A stretch of DNA of 64,000 nt, taken from Novipirellula herctigrandis (GTDB lineage Bacteria > Planctomycetota > Planctomycetia > Pirellulales > Pirellulaceae). Position 1 is the first letter of the stretch. Each line of letters starts with the position of its first letter. The DNA is taken from the NCBI GenBank assembly GCA_007859835.1, contig SJPJ01000001.1:3334784-3398783 (forward strand), read 5' to 3'. The position numbers and the translations under genes were made by a program. Shown here piece after piece: positions 19,265-26,542 of the stretch. The notes under the pieces are model-generated. The model was not told the origin of the DNA and ran no database searches. It was given only the letters and a program-made list of their open reading frames with translations.

Positions 19265-19925
19265 ACCCAAAGTTTCGGATCGTCGCCCACTGAAGACGCG
19301 TTCGTGGCCACTGTTTCAGATCACTGCGGCACGTTTGGCAAAATCGGGGGTGACGCCCAATGCAATCTCGGTCGCCAGTATCGCGTTTGCGATCGTCGGT
19401 GCGACTGGGTTGGCGATGACTGGCCTTGTCGAATCTGGTGCAATGGTTCGTGTCGGTTGGCTGGTAGCGGTTCTTGGAATCCAGGGGCGTTTGATCGCTA
19501 ACTTGCTCGACGGAATGGTTGCCGTCGAAGGAGGCAAAGCGTCGGCAGTAGGGCCGCTGTATAACGAAGTACCCGATCGAATCAGCGACCCGATCCTGCT
19601 CGTTGCAGCGGGCTACGCTGCGACCGGTGACCCGCTTGCCGGTTGGGCCGCCGCGGTGATGGCGATGTTTGTCGCCTACACGCGATCGATTTCAGCATCG
19701 GTCGGTGCCGGCCAACTGTTCTTAGGACCAATGGCCAAGCCTCAACGCATGGCACTACTGACAACCATTTGTGCTGCTGGCGTCGTTTTGCCAACTCCAT
19801 GGATGATGACTGCAGGCTTTGGCATGATGCAAATTGCACTATGGGTGATGGTTGTTGGCTGCGTCGTTACGGCTGCCCGGCGTCTCAATCAAGCAGCGAA
19901 ATTTCTTAAATCACAAGGCGAATGA
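19257..19925 (+). CDS. CDP-alcohol phosphatidyltransferase family protein
   Basis: This 222-residue integral membrane protein belongs to the family that transfers a phosphatidyl or related group from a CDP-linked donor to an alcohol. The signature region reads NLLDGMVAVEGG, then GPLYNEVPDRISDP. It follows the spacing of the family motif D-x2-D-G-x2-A-R-x8-G-x3-D-x3-D, but the first and third aspartates are asparagine and the Arg is Val. I believe such variants occur in a subfamily related to YnbA-like proteins, but that is from memory. Several hydrophobic helices follow. It is coupled by an 8-base overlap to the DMT-type gene. Confidence 0.82.
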   Translation: MSEPKVSDRRPLKTRSWPLFQITAARLAKSGVTPNAISVASIAFAIVGATGLAMTGLVESGAMVRVGWLVAVLGIQGRLIANLLDGMVAVEGGKASAVGPLYNEVPDRISDPILLVAAGYAATGDPLAGWAAAVMAMFVAYTRSISASVGAGQLFLGPMAKPQRMALLTTICAAGVVLPTPWMMTAGFGMMQIALWVMVVGCVVTAARRLNQAAKFLKSQGE

Positions 19926-20670
19926 ACCGAGGCTTCATCACGTTTCCCCCATCATTGCCCCCGATTCAAGCGTTGCATTTGAGAATTCTTTTGAAGTATC
20001 CCACTTCCGTTTCGCCGCACTGATTGATGCTCTGCACACTTGTGTGGCCAAACCGATACCCATTGGCATCAGTCGATAGCATGGGCTGCATCCGAAGCGG
20101 GAGAATATCGCTGTCGCAGTAGGCTTCGACGCAATCCTGCAGCCGACAGTATTCCGGGTATCGATGAGCATTGGCGTGCTCGGGTTGGCTGTGAATTGGA
20201 TGAAGTGAACAATAGGGAATTCGTCCGTTTTGGCCGGTCCGTTGTCCAATCGCCCCCGACAGTCAACTCGTTTTCGTCGGCAGTGTGGCTAAATGGTCTT
20301 TTTTGAAGGCTACGGTGATCGGTCGACATTTTAGGAAAACGAATGAGCAGCAAAATATAGAATGCTTGGGCATCTGTTTTATTCCTATAGTTTTCGCGGT
20401 TGACGCCCCGCTTGCAAATCGCCTTTCGGTTCGGCATACTCTGTGACAGCGGCGGCAGGGCTATCCCAGGCGCCGAAGAAAGTGAATATGGACTCGATCC
20501 TGATGCACGACTGCCCAATCGGGTCTGTGGTGAACTTAGGCAAGGGGAATGGTCACTATCAAATAGAATATTTTTGGTGATGTTTAGACCTCAGTGATGG
20601 ACGCAATATTGTCGTCAATCGTTTGATGATCCTGGCATCCAATCAATAAGTCATTATCCTATAAAGACTT
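19926..20670. other. Long non-coding stretch before the tRNA
   Basis: In these 745 bases I find no open frame with recognisable protein sequence and no clear RNA gene. Short open frames occur on both strands but look random. The last part should contain the tRNA promoter. It could hold decayed coding sequence. Confidence 0.5.
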
Positions 20671-20744
20671 GCACCCGTAGCTCAACTGGATAGAGCATCG
20701 GTCTTCGGAACCGAGGGTTGGGGGTTCGAATCCCTCCGGGTGTA
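20671..20744 (+). tRNA. tRNA-Arg (anticodon UCG)
   Basis: The 74-base sequence folds into a complete cloverleaf. The acceptor stem gcacccg pairs with cgggtgt (a G-U at the end), the D stem is gctc/gagc, the anticodon stem is tcggt/accga with loop cttcgga giving anticodon TCG, and the T arm is ggggg-ttcgaat-ccctc. Discriminator base A follows; CCA is not encoded. Its 3' end is copied at about 31.84 kb, which marks it as a probable integration site. Confidence 0.95.
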
Positions 20745-21034
20745 CTCTTTTCAAACTGCGAACCAAGGCTGCCACGCCGGTTCGTTCAGAGTGCCCAAGC
20801 TCGCGGCGTCACTTTCGCCGCGAAAAACGCACGTCTTTTGCAGTGTTTCCGCAATCGAGAGCGTCTCGGCTATCTCGATCTCGCCGGCACGGCTGAGCCC
20901 TCGAAACCCAAAATGGGCGAATCTTCGCCGAAACTATCGCGCTCTCGCCTTTCAGCCGCGCTCTAAGTTCATTCGCCGTTTGCTTTGGCTCCTGCGAGCC
21001 GGACGGCGAAAAATCATGCTCGGGTTAACAGGTT
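20731..21034 (+). repeat. tRNA-linked repeat A (attachment-site-like, copy at the tRNA)
   Basis: This segment is the tRNA 3' end plus about 290 bases of flank. Its first 19 bases, tccctccgggtgtactctt, recur exactly at 31833-31851, and tgtactcttttcaa recurs at 55024-55037. Its last 17 bases, gctcgggttaacaggtt, recur exactly at 55311-55327. The middle is more diverged from copies B and C but keeps the order of landmarks, such as a GC-rich hairpin and a run near ctatcgcgctctc. I interpret A as the original tRNA-proximal copy. Confidence 0.75.
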
Positions 21035-21249
21035 AAAGCATCTTTCGGCGACTCGATGTGTTCGACCACGTCGGGTGGAATCGAAAGCATCAACGATCGG
21101 CCGTTGTACCATTCGACATCAATTTGGGTCCACCTGCTTTGCAGGTACAGCCCCGTGACAGTTCCGGTTGCTCCAATTGGGATTGGGTCGGGATCGTCGG
21201 TCATCGAGATCAGCCGAATTCGGTCGCCTGACTTGAGTGGTGTCGTCAT
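21025..21249 (-). CDS. DUF4314 domain protein
   Basis: This 74-residue protein starts at the ATG at 21249 and reads as a small SH3-like beta-barrel: LKSGDRIRLISMTDDPDP, then IPIGATGTVTG, ending in RSLMLSIPPD. The pattern matches DUF4314, a domain of unknown function that I associate with phages, plasmids and integrated elements. It sits directly inside repeat A, its stop codon lying in the terminal taacaggtt of the repeat. The function is unknown. Confidence 0.75.
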   Translation of the reverse strand: MTTPLKSGDRIRLISMTDDPDPIPIGATGTVTGLYLQSRWTQIDVEWYNGRSLMLSIPPDVVEHIESPKDALTC

Positions 21250-21357
21250 GGCTGAGTTCCTCGTTGGTGGCTTGCTGGGTCTGAATAAAAACCTGGCCCG
21301 CTGTCGGCCAGTGTGGTGCGTTTGGTTTGGCTTGGTAGCAGTTTCCGCACTCACGAC

Positions 21358-21390
21358 AAAACGCCCGCACGTTACCAACGTCGGGCGTTT
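21358..21390 (-). terminator. Hairpin between two small minus-strand genes
   Basis: The arms aaacgcccg...acgtt and aacgt...cgggcgttt form a strong stem with a short loop. In the minus direction the stem ends in TTTTG, and in the plus direction in TTTTC, so it could work both ways. It lies downstream of the small helical protein gene and upstream of DUF4314. Confidence 0.55.
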
Positions 21391-21461
21391 TCGGCGACGT
21401 TTGGGTTAGAACTCGAGCGGTACCAAAATGTCGGCGTCCATGCCGGCGTTTCGGCTTTCGT

Positions 21462-21713
21462 TCAAACCACCGCGCCGAGTTCGCTCTTTCGCAGAAGGTC
21501 GTACATTTGGATGAAGATAAAGTGCTCTTCCAAAAGGGGGCCTTCCGGTCGGACGTCCGCATCGGCTTCTTCGAGGTCTTCGGCGAGCGGTTTGAGGTTG
21601 TCGGCGATTCGGTAGAAGTCTTCGCGAATGCGTCGGTAGGTGTCCGGATCGAGCTTTTGCATCGAGGTACGAAGAGCTTCTTGGCGGGCGGCGATTTCTT
21701 GTTTCTTGGCCAT
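21462..21713 (-). CDS. Small helical protein of unknown function
   Basis: The ATG at 21713 (MAKKQEIAARQEALRTSM) opens an 83-residue, highly charged, almost wholly helical protein, with RIREDFYRIADNLKPLAEDL and an acidic run ending in LLRKSELGAVV. The frame also contains an upstream start at 21731. I do not recognise the family. Strong amphipathic periodicity and a plausible start suggest a real gene. A hairpin lies just downstream. Confidence 0.5.
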   Translation of the reverse strand: MAKKQEIAARQEALRTSMQKLDPDTYRRIREDFYRIADNLKPLAEDLEEADADVRPEGPLLEEHFIFIQMYDLLRKSELGAVV

Positions 21714-21855
21714 GGTTGGTATCCGGTGCAAAGGTTTGAGTCATTTTCGGTCCGTTGCGTTCAGACACATGAAGCCATGATCCCGCGGAGCACTCAAGAG
21801 AAACTGGCAGCACTCTGCGTCGTTTCTGAATCTTTCTGGATGTCCCCCGTGTGTG

Positions 21856-22550
21856 CGCAAACGGCAAGAACGCGGCGAAACCGTAGATCATGCCGTGAAC
21901 CATCCGGCTGTATGATGCCGGAAAGGGAGTATTCCTGATTCTTTCGCAGCCACCCATCGAGTCGGTGAGCCGAGAAAGCGTTCTTTTGAGTTCAACAAAC
22001 TGATAAAGTTCGAGCCGTCCGGCATCGGCAAGATTTCGCAGATCGATTGCCTGCCGGAGCAAGATGTCGTTCGGAATATTTTGGCTGGAACGATAAGAAT
22101 CGATCTCATCCTGATCCATCAACGCCTGAAACTCGGCGGTCGGATCTTGTCCACGGAGATTTCGGCTGAGTGCGAAGCTCCAGGCGGCCTGACGGAGCGC
22201 CATTCGCCGAATCGTGGCCTGGGTTTCCTCTTCGCCGTCACCAGTCTTGGAGAATTCGAGCAGTTGGCGAGCCCAAGTGCGCGAGTCGTTGACAATCGCC
22301 CCCCCCACAACGTTCTTGCTTCCCACCATCGGCCGTAGCTAGTGTTTGTTCGAAACGCCAACAGCAGTCCAATCACCGTCCCAATCACCGTCCCAATCAC
22401 CGTCAGGATTGCGACCGGAAACTCAAAATCCTCCAGATGATATCGAAGGTCGAGCCATGAGATGGCAACGACATACCCGACAATCGGCAACATCGGCAGC
22501 CATAGCTCACCTAGCAGCTTCTGAAAAGGTCGTGATGAATCTGTAACCAT
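21856..22550 (-). pseudogene. Bestrophin-family channel, frameshifted and truncated
   Basis: The N-terminal part (from the ATG at 22550) shows membrane sequence and the bestrophin signature LLAFRTNTSYGRWWEARTLW. The homology then moves to another frame at IVNDSRTWARQLLEFSK and continues through RLELYQFVELKRTLSRL and NTPFPASYSRMVHGMIYGF. The break falls in a run of eight G residues (eight C at 22299-22306 on the plus strand). Homology stops after FLPFA near 21856, well short of the usual length of about 300 residues. Intact members are anion or Ca2+-regulated channels. The 3' truncation argues for a real pseudogene and not only a sequencing slip. Confidence 0.8.
22369..22404. repeat. 12-bp tandem repeat (three units) in the bestrophin remnant
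   Basis: The unit ccaatcaccgtc occurs three times in tandem and encodes repeated TVIG in the membrane segment of the bestrophin remnant. The unit keeps the reading frame, so it does not cause the nearby frameshift. Confidence 0.9.
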
Positions 22551-22678
22551 GGGTGCGTTCGCGTCAAACGGCAGTGGTCATTAAATACCATGACAACATA
22601 ATAAAGAATTGTCCTGGTCGTTGGTCATGTTCGCTCCTTTAGATTTGGTTCCGGACTATTTGTGAATGACATTGACGC

Positions 22679-22795
22679 TCAATCGAGGGTCAACGTGACT
22701 TTCTCGATCGTGCCGCCAAATTTGAACGGCGGCTTGTAGTCGAAGGTGACTGGTTGGCTGCTGTCCTCGCCGATGACGAAAGTGTCGACTCGCGC
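22679..22795 (-). pseudogene. C-terminal fragment of an arylsulfatase
   Basis: On the minus strand the frame ends with DYKPPFKFGGTIEKVTLTLD and a stop at 22679. This closely matches the C-terminal strand of the sulfatase at 48601 (KYTGKIDKVTITLKK). Only about 38 codons remain and nothing upstream continues the homology. It is the debris of a sulfatase of the same subfamily, and shows recombination between related operons. Confidence 0.65.
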
Positions 22796-22803
22796 AACAA
22801 AGA

Positions 22804-22958
22804 AGCCATCACGCTCCGCGTGATGCAGTCCGACATTCGGTGTACCAGTTCGCAGGCATTGGATCGAAGGAATTGCTTTGACAACGTGTTTTCCGGTAAT
22901 CGATTAATCTCAACGCAGACGTTTTTGGTCGGGCTACATCACGCGGAGCGTGATGGCT
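22804..22958. repeat. Pair of 22-bp inverted palindromic repeats
   Basis: The sequence agccatcacgctccgcgtga (extended by tg) at 22804-22825 occurs as a perfect reverse complement at 22937-22958. Each arm is itself a palindrome (atcacgc-tcc-gcgtgat), so both local hairpins and one long-range stem can form. It resembles REP-like elements. The rest of the gap up to 23169 has no recognisable gene. Confidence 0.85.
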
Positions 22959-23169
22959 ACTAAAAAACCACCGGGTTACGCCTGCCTCAATATCTCAGCC
23001 GGGTGACTGTCTTTTCACGCCCAAACAACTCGGACTCGATGAGTGTCGATGTCAAAGCGGCACAATTGACCGAAATCATCGCACAATCTCCTGTGGTCAA
23101 GACGATTTCCTACGCTTAACGAAGAACGGGTTGCGTTCAAGAAAGAGTTCAATCGATGTCTTTCGGTCG

Positions 23170-24237
23170 CTAACGTCGCAGTGTGACCGATGGCGATTCG
23201 TGAAAGGCTCTTTTGTAGTCCATGCCAAATTGGCTTAAGTGCCAGAACCCGTATCGAGACGCGATCGAAGTCACAGTGGTCTGTTGCGAATCAGCATTCA
23301 GCAGATCAGCGCGGGCCTTTTCAAGGCGCCTTCGCTTAACGAAAGCCTTGGGGCCCATCGCATGGCATTTTTGAAACGCTCGATTGAGCGTGGGCACACT
23401 GATGCCGACGTGCGCGGCAATATCAGCGACGCTAATGGAATCTTCGAGATGGCCAAGAATGTATTCTTCAGCCGGCACAGCATAGGTGGCGTAGCCGCCA
23501 CTGTGCCGGCGATCGACGTCAGCAGAACCAGGTTGCGTCGCCAACAGTAACAAGGCCCACAAGCTGTCCTCGATCTCCTCGGTCGCAACGCGAGAGTTAC
23601 GAAACACACCGCCGCGCTGCAGCTCGTCCCAGATGAAATTCAAGTACCGATAAAAGCAGGCGCCCGCCTCGGAATCGAGATTCGATCCAATCTCATTGCG
23701 CGCACCGACGCCGGAATCCGGCCCATTGAATTTTCTCGCGTACTCCTGCAAGAACGGTTCGTAGAAACAAAGAGTCACGGTCTCTAGGTCTTCGTCTGTC
23801 TTGAAATTGAAATCCTGATCCTGATCCAACACGAGCGCTGCTCCAGAAGCCAGCTGTCGCCGAGGAACGGGGCTGGCGATTTCCGCGCTACCACGGTGAG
23901 CGATATTCACGGAGACGAATTCGCGACCTGCGGGCACGTGAACGCTTGTGCTGGGCAGGTTCAACGAGAACAACGCCGTTCGGCCCAACTGAAACAGAGT
24001 GATCTGTGCCGAGAATCCGCTCCGCGGCGCATCAATCACGCGAACATCCTTGACCGCCGATTGCATGGCGTGCTCCCAAGCATCTGGCGTCGTAGCGACG
24101 ACACGATTCGCGGACTGGATGAGATCGGTTGCCATGCCGGAAACCCCGTGTTGGAGGAATTGGCCTGACTCCCTACGGCCGTACAGAAAAGCATTGATCG
24201 AGTTTAGATAGTTTGATTCAGAAGTGATAGCCAGCAA
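23170..24237 (-). CDS. AraC-family transcriptional regulator
   Basis: This protein of up to 355 residues has a C-terminal AraC-type double helix-turn-helix: DSISVADIAAHVGISVPTLN for the first and VTSIASRYGFWHLSQFGMDY for the second, followed by the usual Lys/Arg-rich end. The N-terminal 230 residues resemble AraC ligand-binding domains of the AraC_binding_2 type. The start is uncertain between 24237 and an ATG at 24135. It is divergent from the ribbon-helix-helix gene and the sulfatase genes, so it may regulate them; its inducer is unknown. Confidence 0.88.
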   Translation of the reverse strand: MLAITSESNYLNSINAFLYGRRESGQFLQHGVSGMATDLIQSANRVVATTPDAWEHAMQSAVKDVRVIDAPRSGFSAQITLFQLGRTALFSLNLPSTSVHVPAGREFVSVNIAHRGSAEIASPVPRRQLASGAALVLDQDQDFNFKTDEDLETVTLCFYEPFLQEYARKFNGPDSGVGARNEIGSNLDSEAGACFYRYLNFIWDELQRGGVFRNSRVATEEIEDSLWALLLLATQPGSADVDRRHSGGYATYAVPAEEYILGHLEDSISVADIAAHVGISVPTLNRAFQKCHAMGPKAFVKRRRLEKARADLLNADSQQTTVTSIASRYGFWHLSQFGMDYKRAFHESPSVTLRR

Positions 24238-24305
24238 AACCCGAAGCTACATAATAGTCTTTACATGACCGGCAATGTTAATTCTCGGCGAAAAGAAGGC
24301 AGGAA

Positions 24306-24512
24306 GTGACGAAAGCGGTGGATCGCAAGTCCGGGATTTCAAGACGGGGACGACCTGCTCGGGATCCCAAATTGATTCGTCGCAACCGCGTCGTGACGTT
24401 ATTGACCGATGCTGAGTTAGAAAAACTGACGGGGGTCGCGGACCGAGAAGAGAAGTCGGTCTCAGCCCTCGTACACGAGGTCGTGTCAAAGTTTCTCAAA
24501 CGACTCAAATGA
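24306..24512 (+). CDS. Ribbon-helix-helix (CopG-like) DNA-binding protein
   Basis: A GTG start at 24306 behind an aggaa ribosome binding site opens a 68-residue basic protein. After a disordered basic N-terminus come RRNRVVTLLTDAELEKLTGV and VSALVHEVVSKFLKRLK, the strand-helix-helix pattern of CopG/MetJ-type proteins. Such proteins act as plasmid or toxin-antitoxin repressors. No toxin gene is beside it. It probably autoregulates or acts on the sulfatase gene that follows. Confidence 0.65.
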   Translation: MTKAVDRKSGISRRGRPARDPKLIRRNRVVTLLTDAELEKLTGVADREEKSVSALVHEVVSKFLKRLK

Positions 24513-24548
24513 CGGACTGCAGGCAGTGCGAATTTAGAATCTATAAAC

Positions 24549-24648
24549 GTGAGCCGCGGGCCGTAAGGCACCGGGCCGTAAGGCACCGGGCCGTAACCGG
24601 TCAGTCGCCAAAATGAAACGGCCCGGCCGCTTACGCGTCACGGCTCAC
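24549..24648. repeat. Imperfect palindrome with internal 15-bp direct repeats
   Basis: The element is bounded by gtgagccg and cggctcac, which are exact inverted repeats, and its interior has gggccgtaaggcacc units in tandem and a partly complementary right half. I believe related elements are common in Pirellulaceae intergenic regions. It lies just upstream of the first sulfatase gene and could affect its transcript. Confidence 0.8.
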
Positions 24649-24716
24649 AATAGGAATCCATGTTTAGCAGCTCCATTGAAACCATTCACACCGTGCCATT
24701 CTCCTGGAAAACTACG

Positions 24717-26459
24717 ATGAGTCATGCAACGCTGTTCAAGTTCTCTCTACTCCTGTTTGTCATAGCGTGTACGACGCCTCTGCACGCTCAGACTGCCGGC
24801 AAGATCGTTCACGACTCCGAGTACTACATTCTGGAAGCCCAAAACGGCAAGGTGTGGGAACTCGAGAACGGTGAACTCGATATGAAGCTTGCCGAACTTC
24901 GGCAAAAGTTCGGGACCCCTCCCAACATCATCCATTACATGTGGGACGACCAGCCGCCGATGTCTTTTGGCGATCCGATCTACCAGAAGATGCGAGGATA
25001 CGACACACCCAACCTCAACCAACTGGCAAAGGACGGCATGATCTTAGCGCGGATGTGCACCGAGCCAGGGTGTACTCCCAGCCGTGCGGCCATGATGACG
25101 GGTCAGCTTGCCATCCGTACCGGCCACTACGAAATCGGATTTCCTGTGGAGTACACAGGATTGGCCGCTGAAAACGTCACACTTGCGGAAGTGCTCTCGA
25201 AAGTTGGCTATGCGACAGGTTTTTATGGCAAGCTACATCTTGGTGACATCGAGGAAAGCTACCCACACAACCAAGGTTACGATGAGGCTTTTTGGGGCGT
25301 CTACAACCAAATCGTCAGTCTCTACAACAACCAGGGCGAAGCGGCAAATGCCATCATCGGGATGAAAGAGGAACTGCTTGCCAAGAACCCGTACCAACGT
25401 GATCGCAATTTCATTCAGGACGAATCGTTTGTGTTCTATCTAGAAGGGACGAAGGGCGAGGACGCCAAGGAATGGCGGGATGGTTCCCAGGAGATACAGG
25501 ACTATCGTGATTTCGATGGCGAGTGTCGAGAACGTGCATTGGCCTTTATTCGTAGCAACGCGGAGGCAAAAAAACCATTCATGGTTTCCTGGTGGCCGTT
25601 CATGTTCAGCTTCATCCCAGAGCCGCAGAAGACCACTCTTCAGCGCGGCATGGTTGGCGAGGACTACAACCGTGTGGTCGAGCGTGATATCGAGCAACTT
25701 CGGCAAACGCTTGAGGAACTTGGCATTGCTGAAAACACGTTGATCATTGCCATGGCTGACAACGGACCGATGACTCACCATCCACCTCCGGGAGCTGGTC
25801 TTGGTGAGGGTCTGTTCCGTGGCGGCAAGGGCGATTTTTTGGAAGGTGGTGTCCGCGTTTGCGCGGCCGCACTTTGGCCGGGCATGATTCAGCCAGGGCA
25901 GGTTGCGGGAGACATGATTCACGAGACCGATCTCTTCACAACGTTCGCGCGTCTGGCAGGCGCTACCGAGCACGTTCCCACGGACCGAATCATCGACGGC
26001 ATCGACCAGACCGCGTTATTGCTGAAAGGAGACACTCACGGCCGACGCGATTACAACTTCATCTATCAGGGACCCGATCTGGCAGCCACTGTTAAAGATC
26101 AATACAAGATACATTGGACGTCCGATGATCCTGGTCAAGCGAAATCAGGTCTCACTGCAGTCTATGATCTCTACAACGATCATCGAGAGATCAATGCGAT
26201 GGTCGTTGGGGCGTTCCACATGAAGGAACCCTTCAAACGCATGCGTGCACGGCACGAGTTGTGGAAGCAGAAGTATCCGGATCGGGAGCACAGACACGGC
26301 CCAGCGTATACGGGCATCTCCAACGCGCGACCAGCGACGCTTAGCTTGTCAAAACCACCGGCTGATCTGAAGTCCTTGCCGTTTGACCCGCTAGAATTCA
26401 TCGAGTATCTCGACGACCTGCCATTCGATGCGGCCAGCGAACCTGGCCCCGGGCAGTGA
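24717..26459 (+). CDS. Exported arylsulfatase (formylglycine type)
   Basis: This protein of about 580 residues begins with a signal peptide (FKFSLLLFVIACTTPLHAQ). The active-site consensus is CTPSRAAMMTG, where the Cys would become formylglycine. Other sulfatase landmarks are GYDTPNLNQLAKDGMI, FYGKLHLGD and MADNGPM. The DD pair expected near the N-terminus appears as WDDQPP. Substrate is unknown; organisms of this group use such enzymes on sulfated polysaccharides. The ATG at 24717 gives a normal signal peptide, while an in-frame ATG at 24660 would add 19 residues. A second sulfatase gene follows after a palindromic repeat. Confidence 0.88.
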   Translation: MSHATLFKFSLLLFVIACTTPLHAQTAGKIVHDSEYYILEAQNGKVWELENGELDMKLAELRQKFGTPPNIIHYMWDDQPPMSFGDPIYQKMRGYDTPNLNQLAKDGMILARMCTEPGCTPSRAAMMTGQLAIRTGHYEIGFPVEYTGLAAENVTLAEVLSKVGYATGFYGKLHLGDIEESYPHNQGYDEAFWGVYNQIVSLYNNQGEAANAIIGMKEELLAKNPYQRDRNFIQDESFVFYLEGTKGEDAKEWRDGSQEIQDYRDFDGECRERALAFIRSNAEAKKPFMVSWWPFMFSFIPEPQKTTLQRGMVGEDYNRVVERDIEQLRQTLEELGIAENTLIIAMADNGPMTHHPPPGAGLGEGLFRGGKGDFLEGGVRVCAAALWPGMIQPGQVAGDMIHETDLFTTFARLAGATEHVPTDRIIDGIDQTALLLKGDTHGRRDYNFIYQGPDLAATVKDQYKIHWTSDDPGQAKSGLTAVYDLYNDHREINAMVVGAFHMKEPFKRMRARHELWKQKYPDREHRHGPAYTGISNARPATLSLSKPPADLKSLPFDPLEFIEYLDDLPFDAASEPGPGQ

Positions 26460-26462
26460 ATT

Positions 26463-26519
26463 GATAGTCGCGGTTCGCTCCGCGAACCGTTTCTGATCGC
26501 GGAGCGATCACCGACTATC
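26463..26519. repeat. Compound palindromic repeat between sulfatase genes
   Basis: Outer arms gatagtcg and cgactatc enclose two smaller hairpins: cggttcgc-tcc-gcgaaccg and tgatcgc-gga-gcgatca. It resembles a REP-type element and may act as a transcript-stabilising or terminating structure between the two sulfatase genes. Confidence 0.8.
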
Positions 26520-26542
26520 ACACTCTTCTAATTTGAGGATCA

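Noticed and set aside
20069..20518. Minus-strand open frame of 149 residues before the tRNA
   Set aside because: Composition looks random and there is no credible start or homology.
24306..24512. Complete toxin-antitoxin module
   Set aside because: Only the ribbon-helix-helix protein is present; no toxin-sized gene overlaps or adjoins it.
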